Part shown: piece by piece, positions 1 through 20,642 of the stretch
Numbering within the stretch: position 1 is the stretch's first letter
How the letters are laid out: every line of letters begins with the position of its first letter
Source: Prunella strophiata
Lineage: Eukaryota > Chordata > Aves > Passeriformes > Prunellidae
Reading direction: 5' to 3'
Assembly: GCA_036583965.1 (NCBI GenBank)
Contig: JAZBQD010000013.1
Coordinates: 13,478,618-13,542,617, forward strand
DNA length: 64,000 bases
Translations under genes and position numbers: made by a program
Notes under the pieces: generated by a model
Seen by the model: only the letters and a program-made list of their open reading frames with translations
Told to the model about the DNA's origin: nothing
The model's database searches: none

Positions 1-433
1 GAGAGGGGTGGCACCGGGGCTCCTGTCACCCCCAGCACCCAGGGGTGGCACCGGGGCTCCTGTCACCCCCAGCACCCAGGGGTGGCACCGGGGCTCCTGT
101 CACCCCCAGGAGAGGGGTGGCACCAGGGCTCCTGTCACCCACTGCACCCAGGGGTGGCACCGGGGCTCCTGTCACCCCCAGGAGAGGGGTGGCACCAGGG
201 CTCCTGTCACCCCCAGCACCCAGGGGTGGCACCGGGGCTCCTGTCACCCCCAGCACCCAGGGGTGGCACCGGGGCTCCTGTCACCCCCTGCACCCAGGGG
301 TGGCACCAGGGCTCCTGTCACCCCCTGCACCCAGGGGTGGCACCGGGGCTCCTGTCACCCCCAGCACCCAGGGGTGGCACCGGGGCTCCTGTCACCCACA
401 GGAGAGGGGTGGCACCGGGGCTCCTGTCACCCC
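1..433. repeat. 37-bp GC-rich minisatellite, cut by the window edge
   Basis: About a dozen head-to-tail copies of a 37-bp unit built on AGGGGTGGCACCGGGGCTCC followed by TGTCACCCCC and a variable AGCACCC or AGGAG link. The array runs off the left end of the window, so its true length is unknown. Open frames on both strands here reflect the repeat and are not genes. Confidence 0.95.
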
Positions 434-2157
434 CAGCTGCTCTCTCAATGCTCACTCCAAGGCTCAGAACCTTTCCAGCCTGTGCCATCCATGATCTGTC
501 CCAGGCTATATTCACTCTGAAGAGGTGGCCGGGCTGCTGCTCCCACACGGGGCAGAGCTCATGAGCAGACACCTCTCAAACTCCTTTTTCTGGCCACTTC
601 TTTTTGTAAATTGTGCTCCCTTTGAAACTGGAAGAAGACACATGGGGATTATGCACTCACCAGAGGGATTTGACCAAGCATTTATAGTTTTCAAGTCAAT
701 ATTTTAATTGTTATTACCATTATTAAAATTGCAGTTCTGCTTGATCTTGTTACAGTTTTTACCTTTTTTCATTCCCTAAGAAAGAAAACAACTTTAGCAG
801 GAACAAAGGCTGAGGGGCTGAGCAAAAGGCAGCCATAAGAGTCCTTATCAAAGCCCCAACAGAGTGGGAGTAATTATTCACACTCTGTTGGGGGTTCTAG
901 AAAGACCATCTGAGGAAAAGGATCACTCAGTCTTTTCAACATGTGAAATTAAAGAAAAGCACTAGAAATTCAGCCCAGGCTTGGGAGGGGGAAGCCAAAC
1001 AGGGGCAGCTGAGAGGAAGATGTGGCTGCTCCCCTGGCCCTTGGCTCCCAGCATCAGCTGCCCGCTGGCCAAGCAGGCCCTGCTGGGCAGTGCCACCACA
1101 GCAGCTCTGGCAGCAGCTTCAGGGAGAGGAGAACAGCAGAGCTGCACACCCCACTGCCCTGTGAGCCACATTCACCTGATGGCTCTGTTCCCTGGCTCCC
1201 ACTGTCCTGCTGCCTGTTTATTCTGCATATGTACAAAACATAGCTAAGCTTTACCTCATCAGCCTATTTGTGTAATTGCAAACACCTTTCTGTCATCTCC
1301 CACACTGGCCTTCATTCTTGAAAGAGGCATGTCTTAAATATTGATGGTACAGCCTTACATTGCACTGCTGAAAATTTCCATTTTTAACTACTTGGCTGCT
1401 GGTTTTTGAAGATTAGAACCAGTCATAATGATTAATATTGTTTCATTATTTAGCTGGACTCTCCCATCTCTGTATCCATTTCTTATTTCAAATGGACGTT
1501 CTCTGAGACCAAGTCCCTCATTTTCCTATGTTTTGCATAAACTCTCCTTCTGTGGAATCCTGACAACACATCTTCATGGACTTGTCACACACAGACTGTT
1601 ACAGACCTAGACCATCGTGTTCACTGTGTCCCCAGCAATTAGGGAATTAATTTTATCTCCATTACATTAATGGGAGACTGAGGCAGAGTGGTGTGAAATG
1701 ACTTACCAGGGTCACACACGAGGTTTGAGCAGAGAAGAGAATTTGAATGCAGCTTTTACAAACCCAGAGCTTATGTACTGACCACAATGTCAACTTTGGG
1801 TTTATTAAAATAATAACTATATATATATATTACTAAAACTATTCCAAATCTGTAATTAGGGTTGACATTTAAATGATGCCAAGAATTGAATCAGCTCTAG
1901 TCTCTCATAAAGCAGGGTTACCTAACTGACTGGAGATGGCCTTTGGCACATCAGAGCCCTGCTCAAACAACTGGGGAGTGTTTCTGCTCCTGAATTACCT
2001 CTCTGCAGTTCACCTCAGGGTAAAGCAACAAAATGCCCCATTGGGCAAGGCTGTGGTTTGTGTGAGAGCTGCCACAGCTGCCATGCTCAGAGCCCTGTGC
2101 CCGTGGCTGCCTTCCCTCTGTCAGTGCCCTGCAAGGAGAGTGACAGAATGGCAGAAT
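434..2157. other. Intergenic sequence, no gene seen
   Basis: Mostly AT-rich unique sequence. I see no coding exon with flanking splice sites. The only recognisable element is a MIR-like SINE remnant near 1,650-1,795. A short (TA)n run lies near 1,820. Confidence 0.6.
1648..1795 (+). mobile_element. MIR-like (CORE-SINE) remnant
   Basis: The order of short blocks matches the conserved core of mammalian-wide/amniote MIR elements: TTTTATCTCCATTA, GGGAGACTGAGGCAGAG, GTGAAATGACTTACCAGGGT, CACACACGAGG, then GAATTTGAATGCAG. In the family these correspond to the 'gaaactgaggc...aagtgacttgcccaaggtcacac' core. The copy is diverged and has lost its tRNA-like head and its 3' tail. Old MIR copies are sparse in birds. 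The call rests on pattern recognition, not on an alignment score. Confidence 0.6.
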
Positions 2158-2352
2158 GGGCATGGAGGGGATGGGTTTGGGATCTGAGTGGGCATGGAGG
2201 GGATGGGTTTGGGATCTGAGTGGGCATGGAATGGAGAGGCTGGGTTTGGGATCTGAGTGGGCATGGAAAGGATGGGTTTGGGATCTGAGTGGGGATGGAG
2301 AGGCTGGGTTTGGGATCTGAGTGGGCATGGAAAGGATGGGTTTGGGACCTGC
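2158..2352. repeat. Short minisatellite, 32-37 bp unit
   Basis: About six tandem copies of a unit containing GATGGGTTTGGGATCTGAGT followed by GGGCATGGA. Some copies carry a 5-bp insertion (AATGG). Overlapping open frames on the - strand are repeat shadows. Confidence 0.9.

Positions 2353-11386
<9,034 letters not shown>

Positions 11387-11429
<43 letters not shown>
11387..11429. repeat. (TA)n microsatellite
   Basis: About 21 uninterrupted TA dinucleotides, followed by a degenerate TG/TA and poly-T stretch to about 11,465. Confidence 0.98.
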
Positions 11430-11433
<4 letters not shown>

Positions 11434-11581
11434 TTGTGTGTATATATATTTTTTTTCTTTTTTCTTCTGGTTTGCTGAAGCTGTAGTGAAAATGCCCACT
11501 CTGCCCTAGGTTTATTGTATGTAGAGGGATCCAAAGTTATAAACCACACTGTTGTGGTGATTATAATAGCTTTATTCAGAG

Positions 11582-11582
<1 letters not shown>

Positions 11583-11637
<55 letters not shown>

Positions 11638-11639
11638 TA

Positions 11640-11673
<34 letters not shown>
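11583..11673. repeat. (ATT)n microsatellite
   Basis: About 30 ATT trinucleotides with one interruption (TATATTATATT) near 11,634-11,644. Confidence 0.98.
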
Positions 11674-11674
<1 letters not shown>

Positions 11675-13189
11675 TCAATTGTCTTAGTCCTCATTGGATT
11701 CATTGCCCCCATGCTCAAAACCAAAATCTGAGCTATAACACCCAAACCAGCATCTGCACTTGCCCCTGTGGTGCTGAGCAGGCTCAGGGATGTGTGGCCA
11801 GGTGCTCCTGCAGGTCCCACAAAAGCCCAGTGCCCCCCTGAGCTCGCCCCTGGCACCCCAGAAGTGCTCAGTGCAGCCCCAGACCAGGCAAGCAGGAGCA
11901 GAGGGAGCAGAGGGAGCAGAGGGAGCAGATGGCTGCAGTTGTGTTTTTAGGAGGCATTGTGAGCCCTGCTGTCCCCAAAAGGGACATGCAATGAAAACAG
12001 AAAATAAAAGCTACCTGTCTCCCACCCCCTGAATGGTGATGGCAAGGCAGGAGTGCTGCCGTGTTGGCTCTGGCTGGAAATGTATAAAAATGGGGCTCTG
12101 CAGCCCACATTGTATCTGCAGAGCCAGCAGCGACACAAAGCTGCTTTCTTAGCTAGGAAGTGGATTACATTTTTATAACTAATCCTCAGCTCTCTGACTG
12201 AAAAGATTTGCTAAGCCCCCCCTCACTACTTTTCCTTTTAGGTCTGTGCACTCCAAAAGCTTCCTTCCACCTTCTTCCTCCTGCTTCCCAAAAGTCAATG
12301 CATGGCTGTTGTTTTGAGCTTACAGTACCTAACTTTGTTTGTGCCTTGCATTGTTAAACAGGATTCACAGACAAGGGAAAAAAACCCAACACCCAAACAA
12401 CTCAGTGCTTCACTGATCCATAAAATCATTATAGGCAACATTTCAGTTTCAACAAGTGCCAAAAATTCTCCCCCCTCCCCGAATATAAAAATAAAGCAGA
12501 AACAAAAATAACAAGGCTATTAATCTTTCATTAAGTTAAAGGGATGAAAAGGAATCGCTTAAAGTATCATTCTTTACTTGCACCACAAGATTGGATGCCC
12601 CCTGCTAACTTCAAAGGCTCTAAAAGAAGCTGGTTAATATTGTTGGCACAGAACCAGATTGTGGTTTATTTTAGTTTTTCTGATTTTTTTTTTCAACAAA
12701 AGAAAACATTAAGGGTTGGACACTGATTGCTGAGGAACAGCTATTGAAAGAGGGGGCCTTTTGTGCTGCTACCAGTAATATGTCAATTTTCAGACATGCA
12801 AAAGCTGCTCCAAAAATCGTGTCAGTCTCTGCACGAGGGTTGAAGTCTGTAACACTGCTCCTGTTTGCTCTGTGCTTTCAGCTCAGATACAAATCACTGC
12901 TTTCCCTGAGTGCCAGAGCACTTGGACCAGCAGCAGCTCTGGTGAAATATGGACTTTATGCATCCCAAGAGAAGTAACAGATCCCCCCTAAGCCACCAAG
13001 TGCCTCACCTGCTGTCCCGTGCTACTGCTGCTCTGTTCCCACTGCTCCCCAGCCCGTGTGCTCTGCAAACAAAGGCAGCTGCTGCCCAGTGCCACGGCTC
13101 TGTGGTGAGGTCTCTGTGGGCAGGGCTTTGGGGCAGTGTGGTGCCAGCTGTGAGCTGCAGGCTGTGGCTGCCCTGCCTGGCAGTTGCAG
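11674..13189. other. Intergenic sequence, no gene seen
   Basis: Unique sequence. A four-copy GGAGCAGA micro-array lies near 11,897-11,930. No supportable exon. Confidence 0.6.
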
Positions 13190-15752
13190 GCTTCCATTGC
13201 TGCAGGAGTTGCAGGGTTCTGTGCTGCAGAAGTTGCAGGGGTCCATTGCTGCAGGAGTTGCAGGGTTCTGTGCTGCAGGGTTCAGTGCTGCAGAAGTTGC
13301 AGGGTTCTGTGCTGCAGGGTCCATTGCTGCAGGGGCTGCAGGGTTCAGTTCTGCAGAAGTTGCAGGGTTCAGTTCTGCAGAAGTTGCAGGGTTCTGTGCT
13401 GCAGGGTTCCATTGCTGGAGGATCTGCAGGGTTCAGTTCTGCAGAAGTTGCAGGGTTCTGTGCTGCAGGGTTCCATTGCTGCAGGGGCTGCAGGGTTCCA
13501 TTGCTGCAGGAGTTGCAGGGTTCAGTGCTGCAGAAGTTGCAGGAGTTGCAGGGTTCTGTGCTGCAGGGTTCCATTGCTGCAGGGGCTGCAGGGTTCAGTT
13601 CTGCAGAAGTTGCAGGGTTCTGTGCTGCAGGGTTCCATTGCTGCAGGGCCTGCAGGGTTCAGTGCTGCAGAAGTTGCAGGGTTCTGTGCTGCAGGGTTCC
13701 ATTGCTGCAGAAGTTGCAGGGTTCTGTGCTGCAGGGTTCCATTGCTGCAGGGGCTGCAGGGTTCCATTGCTGCAGAAGTTGCAGGGTTCTGTGCTGCAGG
13801 GTTCCATTGCTGCAGGAGTTGCAGAAGTTGCAGGGTTCAGTGCTGCAGAAGTTGCAGGGTTCAGTTCTGCAGAAGTTGCAGGGTTCAGTTCTGCAGAAGT
13901 TGCAGGGTTCTGTGCTGCAGAAGTTGCAGGGTTCTGTGCTGCAGGGTTCCATTGCTGCAGAAGTTGCAGGGTTCTGTGCTGCAGGGTTCCATTGCTGCAG
14001 GGGCTGCAGGGTTCCATTGCTGCAGGGGCTGCAGGGTTCCATTGCTGCAGGGGCTGCAGGGTTCCATTGCTGCAGGGGCTGCAGGGTTCCATTGCTGCAG
14101 AAGTTGCAGGGTTCTGTGCTGCAGGGTTCCATTGCTGCAGGGGCTGCAGGGTTCCATTGCTGCAGAAGTTGCAGGGTTCTGTGCTGCAGGGTTCCATTGC
14201 TGCAGAAGTTGCAGGGTTCAGTGCTGCAGAAGTTGCAGGGTTCAGTGCTGCAGAAGTTGCAGGGTTCAGTGCTGCAGAAGTTGCAGGGTTCTGTGCTGCA
14301 GGGTTCCATTGCTGCAGAAGTTGCAGGGTTCAGTTCTGCAGAAGTTGCAGGGTTCAGTTCTGCAGAAGTTGCAGGGTTCTGTGCTGCAGGGTTCCATTGC
14401 TGCAGAAGTTGCAGGGTTCTGTGCTGCAGGGTTCCATTGCTGCAGGGGCTGCAGGGTTCCATTGCTGCAGAAGTTGCAGGGTTCTGTGCTGCAGGGTTCC
14501 ATTGCTGCAGGGGCTGCAGGGTTCAGTTCTGCAGAAGTTGCAGGGTTCAGTTCTGCAGAAGTTGCAGGGTTCAGTTCTGCAGAAGTTGCAGGGTTCTGTG
14601 CTGCAGGGTTCCATTGCTGCAGAAGTTGCAGGGTTCTGTGCTGCAGGGTTCCATTGCTGCAGAAGTTGCAGGGTTCTGTGCTGCAGGGTTCCATTGCTGC
14701 AGAAGTTGCAGGGTTCAGTTCTGCAGAAGTTGCAGGGTTCAGTGCTGCAGAAGTTGCAGGGTTCAGTTCTGCAGAAGTTGCAGGGTTCAGTTCTGCAGAA
14801 GTTGCAGGGTTCTGTGCTGCAGGGTTCCATTGCTGCAGAAGTTGCAGGGTTCTGTGCTGCAGGGTTCCATTGCTGCAGAAGTTGCAGGGTTCTGTGCTGC
14901 AGGGTTCCATTGCTGCAGAAGTTGCAGGGTTCTGTGCTGCAGGGTTCCATTGCTGCAGGGGCTGCAGGGTTCCATTGCTGCAGAAGTTGCAGGGTTCTGT
15001 GCTGCAGGGTTCCATTGCTGCAGAAGTTGCAGGGTTCTGTGCTGCAGGGTTCCATTGCTGCAGGAGTTGCAGAAGTTGCAGGGTTCAGTGCTGCAGAAGT
15101 TGCAGGGTTCAGTTCTGCAGAAGTTGCAGGGTTCAGTTCTGCAGAAGTTGCAGGGTTCTGTGCTGCAGGGTTCCATTGCTGCAGGGGCTGCAGGGTTCCA
15201 TTGCTGCAGGGGCTGCAGGGTTCCATTGCTGCAGAAGTTGCAGGGTTCTGTGCTGCAGGGTTCCATTGCTGCAGGGGCTGCAGGGTTCCATTGCTGCAGG
15301 GGCTGCAGGGTTCCATTGCTGCAGGGGCTGCAGGGTTCAGTTCTGCAGAAGTTGCAGGGTTCTGTGCTGCAGGGTTCCATTGCTGCAGGGGCTGCAGGGT
15401 TCCATTGCTGCAGGGGCTGCAGGGTTCCATTGCTGCAGGGGCTGCAGGGTTCAGTGCTGCAGAAGTTGCAGGGTTCTGTGCTGCAGGGTTCCATTGCTGC
15501 AGAAGTTGCAGGGTTCTGTGCTGCAGGGTTCCATTGCTGCAGAAGTTGCAGGGTTCAGTTCTGCAGAAGTTGCAGGGTTCAGTGCTGCAGAAGTTGCAGG
15601 GTTCTGTGCTGCAGGGTTCCATTACTGCAGGGGCTGCAGGGTTCCATTGCTGCAGGGGCTGCAGGGTTCCATTGCTGCAGAAGTTGCAGGGTTCAGTGCT
15701 GCAGAAGTTGCAGGGTTCTGTGCTGCAGGGTTCCATTGCTGCAGAAGTTGCA
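13190..15752. repeat. 2.6-kb CTGCAG-rich minisatellite, 24-25 bp units
   Basis: Roughly 100 copies of 24-25 bp units built from CTGCAG, (A/G)(A/G)G(T/C)TGCAGGGTTC and either (A/T)GTGCTGCAG, AGTTCTGCAG or CATTGCTGCAG. Variants are arranged in higher-order blocks. For example, a 25-bp unit with GGGGCTGCAGGGTTCCATTG repeats consecutively at 13,985-14,100 and 15,175-15,450. Every unit contains a PstI-type CTGCAG palindrome. Stop-free frames of about 860-950 codons on the + strand and up to 460 on the - strand are by-products. Confidence 0.97.
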
Positions 15753-17769
15753 TGTAATCCTCCAGTGTTTGCATAAGGTGTATATACATTCTTGCATATG
15801 CCAAATATGACAGATGTCTTAAATTCCTCCTTTAAAACCCTTTTCAGGAGAAGTCTATTCTACTGTTGCTGTGATGGATAATGTCCCCCTGACTTCTGAT
15901 AAACTATGTATTTTATTTGTCTGAGCTAGTCCATAACTGTCTGGAGCAGGAGGAAAGGGCATGACCATTGTCCTTTTTGGGTGTTTTTCAAGAGGAAGCA
16001 CACGTTTCCTGACTAAACAGCAAATGCAGCCAGCTGCACTGTTGGCAAGGCAGGTTGCCCAATGCCTCCCATTATGAGCCACCTTGCAGTGGCTCATAGT
16101 TCTGCCAAAGTGTGTCTGTTTGTCCTGAAATGTGTGATCTCAGCCAACTGCTTCACTCATCTCTGGGACTAAGATAAAGGATCAAAAACATTCTGGCAAA
16201 CCAAGTGGCAATAATGCTGTTATTTGTCTTCCCAGAGCCTGAAAGTGAGAGCTGTGAGTTCAGAATGAGCTTCAGGGCTGAGTGCTGCAGGAAGGGGCAG
16301 CAGGGAAGGACAGCCCTGTCAGAGGGGCCCGTGAAGTGGGGGGAACACAGCAGCACCAGAGGTACAGGGGGCCCTGAACCACTGAGGGGGGCCCTGAACC
16401 ACTGAGGGAGGCCTGGCTTCTCTGGAAAAAATGCAATTATGTCATTATAACTCTGCCATAATGTAGGAACTGCAGGAGGGTAATGCTGCTCCACCAGCAT
16501 CACAACTCCTGGCATTTTCTTGTTTTTAAGTGCCTGAGTTCAACCTGAATAATTTTCTTCTAATGTGTTCCTCTGTGTGTGTAATAAATAATGGGAACTA
16601 ATGCAAACAATCCAAAATTCAATGATTCCATTTGAGCAGCTGTGTGAACTGCATCTGTCTCAGGTGGAATGGCTCCTACATAACAAAAGGAATTTGCTCC
16701 ATCTCTCAAACCTTCTGGTGCAGTTCCCAGTTGGACAGGACAGGGAACAAATTCTCCAGCAGTGTCTCTGCCAGAAGCTGAGCTCTGCAGGGACAAGAAC
16801 ATGCCCTGGGTGTCCTTCCTGGACGTGGGTTTGCCCAATCCCATCAGCAGGGAGTTTGTTCTGAGTTTTGTCAGCAAAGTTCCCTCACAGAGGGACAGCT
16901 GCAGCACCCAGCTGGCTCCAGTGGCCCCAGGACCAGCCCTTGGCCAGGAGGATTTTAGCATCCTCTCTAGTCTGGCTGCATCCCTGTGACTTTCACAGAA
17001 TTCATGCTTCACTTTGTGGAATGTTTATCTTGAAAAGAAGGGGTTTAAGCTTGGCAAAGCAAAAGGACTTTTCAGGAGGGGAATGGCTGGTTCAGCTTGA
17101 GACAGCTGCCTGTTAAATGTTCTATTAATGATAAGATCCTAAAGGAGCTGGTCAGGGGTGAGCAATCTTGCTTTCCTTTCTTACACTATCTCTGCTGAAG
17201 TTTCTTTTCCGCTTATAGAGAAGGGGAACAGTTTTCTTTTACTTTCTTTTTTTTTTTTTTCTTCTTTTTTTTTATCACCAACTTCAACCACAGGGTCAGC
17301 TTTGATTTGGGTGAGTCAGAAACATATTTATCTCTGAAATTCTCCTTCTGTGCCTGGGAATGAAGTGTTTCTTCTCATCTCAGAAGAAAGAGACATATTT
17401 TAAATAGCAGTGCCAAAAAAGGAAATAAAAGGTAATAATAGCATTTGTTTTACTTGCTGCATGGTAGGCCTGATTTATATGTTGCTGGTACATATATGAT
17501 TTTAAGAGACTTCTTCAGTTTCTCTGTGACAATGTTTATAGTTTGTTTATAGAAAGAGATCTGTACTCCAGGCTTTGTTCTATGCTCTGCTCAGCTCAGA
17601 CAGTTGTTACAGCAGATAGACTTGACCCAGCCCTCACCCTGTTTAAGATGTGTTTTATTTTTGCAGGCATTCCATATTTGCAGGAAGCACTCAAGCCTTA
17701 ATCTGGACCACTTGTTGGGTCCTGAAAGGAGAAAAACAACTTTGGGAGCAATGCTCCTGGAAAGCCATC
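15753..17769. other. Intergenic sequence, no gene seen
   Basis: Unique sequence with a T-rich run near 17,248-17,272. A two-copy direct repeat (GGGGGCCCTGAACCACTGAG) lies at about 16,367-16,408. No exon can be supported. Confidence 0.6.
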
Positions 17770-19090
17770 CATGGGAGGCTCAGCAGTGCCTGGGTTTAGG
17801 GAGGCTCAGCAGTGCCTGGGTTTAGGGAGGCTCAGCAGTGTCTGGGTTTAGGAAGGGCTCAGGAGTGCCTGGGTTTAGGGAGGGCTCAGCAGTGCCTGGG
17901 TTTAGGGAGGGCTCAGCAGTGCCTGGGTTTAGGGAGGGCTCAGCAGTGCCTGGGTTTAGGGAGGGCTCAGCAGTGCCTGGGTTTAGGGAGGGCTCAGCAG
18001 TGCCTGGGTTTAGGAAGGGCTCAGGAGTGCCTGGGTTTAGGGAGGGCTCAGCAGTGCCTGGGTTTAGGAAGGCTCAGCAGTGTCTGGGTTTAGGGAGGGC
18101 TCAGCAGTGCCTGGGTTTAGGGGGGCTCAGCAGTGCCTGGGTTTAGGAAGGGCTCAGCAGTGCCTGGGTTTAGGGAGAGCTCAGCAGTGCCTGGGTTTAG
18201 GGAGGCTCAGCAGTGCCTGGGTTTAGGGAGGCTCAGCAGTGCCTGGGTTTAGGAAGGGCTCAGCAGTGCCTGGGTTTAGGAGGCTCAGCAGTGCCTGGGT
18301 TAGGGAGGGCTCAGCAGTGCCTGGGTTTAGGGAGGGCTCAGCAGTGCCTGGGTTTAGGAAGGCTCAGCAGTGGCCTGGGTTTAGGGAGGCTCAGCAGTGC
18401 CTGGGTTTAGGAAGGCTCAGCAGTGCCTGGGTTTAGGAAGGGCTCAGCAGTGCCTGGGTTTAGGAAGGGCTCAGGAGTGCCTGGGTTTAGGAGGCTCAGC
18501 AGTGCCTGGTTTAGGGAGGCTCAGCGTGCCTGGGTTTAGGAAGGGCTCAGCAGTGCCTGGGTTTAGGGAGGCTCAGCGTGCCTGGGTTTAGGGAGGCTCA
18601 GCAGTGCCTGGGTTTAGGGAGGGCTCAGCAGTGCTGGGTTTAGGGAGGCTCAGCAGTGCCTGGGTTTAGGAGGCTCAGCAGTGCCTGGGTTTAGGAAGGG
18701 CTCAGGAGTGCCTGGGTTTAGGGAGGGCTCATCAGTGCCTGGGTTTAGGAAGGCTCAGCAGTGTCTGGGTTTAGGGAGGGCTCAGCAGTGCCTGGTTTAG
18801 GGAGGGCTCAGCAGTGCCTGGGTTTAGGGAGGGCTCAGCAGTGCCTGGGTTTAGGGAGGGCTCAGCAGTGCCTGGGTTTAGGGAGGCTCAGCAGTGCCTG
18901 GGTTTAGGGAGGGCTCAGCAGTGCCTGGGTTTAGGGAGGCTCAGCAGTGCCTGGTTTAGGGAGGGCTCAGCATGCCTGGGTTTAGGAAGGACTCAGCAGT
19001 GCCTGGGTTTAGGAAGGGTTCAGCAGTGCCTGGGTTTAGGGAGGGCTCAGCAGTGCCTGGGTTTAGGGAGGCTCAGCAGTGCCTGGGTTT
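17770..19090. repeat. 26-27 bp minisatellite with TTTAGGG core
   Basis: About 50 tandem copies of a unit containing GCAGTGCCTGGGTTTAGGGA then GG(G)CTCA. Each unit holds two or three GGG runs around TTTAGGG, so the + strand can form G-quadruplexes. Several copies near 18,280-18,660 and 18,790-18,960 have single-base losses (CCTGGTTTAG, CAGCGTGCC, GTGCTGGG). The unit is not a (TTAGGG)n telomere tract. Confidence 0.97.
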
Positions 19091-20642
19091 GCAGGAATCC
19101 CTGTAAACACTTTCCTTTTTCTGTAATGTGTTTCCTCTTATTTGTTTGTCCATTTGGGGGCTGCAGAGCTCTCACTAAACATCCCTCCAGAGCAGGAACA
19201 TCCCCGTGCCCAAGGAGCTGTCCCTTGCCCAGCTCTGCTGTCACTTAGGGGCACAGCCAGACTCCACACCCAGCAGGCTGGGTGCAGCAGCCCCATCTGT
19301 CTGTGAGCAGATGCTGATGGCAAGAGAAAGGAATGCTGCAGCTCCCAGCCCGGGGAACCTGCCTGGGGGAGAGATTTCTGCCCAAGCCACAACACTTGGA
19401 GCCTGAGCTATGCCCCCAAGGAGAAAGCTTCACATCCCTTCAGAAACTGCAATTCAAAAAATAAAACTATCGTGATTTCACAAAACTTCTAGTGAACTAG
19501 AAGTGTTTCTTCATGGAGTCCCAGTAAGTTCTTGCATGGTGACAATGACTTCAATAAGTCAATTTTGCTCAGTTCAAATAGATTTCCCTTCTGTCACTTT
19601 TCTGTTTGATCCATTTAAATTTAATAAGGTGGTCAAAATTTAAAATATATTTTTCCATCTTAAAAAATAAATCCTTCATTGTAACTTTACAGAAAAATTG
19701 TCTAGCTAGGTGTTTATTTTTCACTTGGAATAAGTCTGAGTTTGTATGCTCCTGAGAGATTGTTTAAGCAACCATCTCACTTATCTGCTGTAAAAACAAT
19801 ATTTTAAAGATGCAATTTTCTGTGAGAGAAGCTGGTTCAACTCTCTTCTGTCTTTGATGGATCATTTGCTCAGACATAATGAATTCTGCTGGATCTGATA
19901 ACTTTATTGCTCATGAAGTAATCACAGCAAAATAATGAGTTGCTCTATCATCATTTCTGCTTTGTTTCTCATTGCTTGCCTTTTACACTTGAAAAAAGTC
20001 CTTGAGTTCTTGATTAGTCTTCTTGGCTTAAAGGACCTGTCTTTTGCCAGGCTGAAAGAAAAAATTATTCAGATTCTTTACTTTTGATTCACCATTGCTC
20101 TGGAATAATGAATGGTATCCTTCCTTATAATGACCCAAAACATCAAGGGTGGCTTCCTACTCAGTGTGAAAAGACACAGGTCCAGCTTTTTCATTGGGAT
20201 AAAGAACTTGTTAATAAAATCAGCACAGTGGCTCAGATGCGCTCCCTGTTAGACCTCCGACAGCACAGGCACAGATCTTAAGAAGAAGAAGAAAGGGAAG
20301 GAGAAACAGAGATTCATGGGAGAAAAAAAGGGGGGAAAATGTGATTTCAGATGGCATCAAACAAAGGAAAAGAATGCTACCTTCAGTCCTCTCCCACCAA
20401 ATTTGCCTCTGCCCAGTTCAGTGCTGGGCACTGCTCAGGTCAGGAATTCATTAAAATGCAATCAAGTGACAATATTTCTGAAAACACGGAGCCATCATGG
20501 AGCTTCTTGAAGGATTCTCCTTAAAGGGACTGATTCAAACCCAACTAGGATCTTCTGCAGTGATTTCAAGAGGCTTTCAATTACACCAGAACCCTGCAGG
20601 GTTGAAACAAATGCTGAGCAGCTTGTGTGTGAGGGAAGGCAA
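19091..20642. other. Intergenic sequence, no gene seen
   Basis: AT-rich unique sequence. No exon, RNA gene or mobile element recognised. Confidence 0.6.

Noticed and set aside
12949..15810. Open frames of up to 953 codons
   Set aside because: They are translations of the 24-25 bp CTGCAG array. The same peptide words (GSVLQKLQ, CCRVPLLQ, IAAGAAGF) cycle through frames because the unit shifts phase.
17770..19090. Interstitial telomere
   Set aside because: TTAGGG occurs once per 26-27 bp unit, never as (TTAGGG)n.
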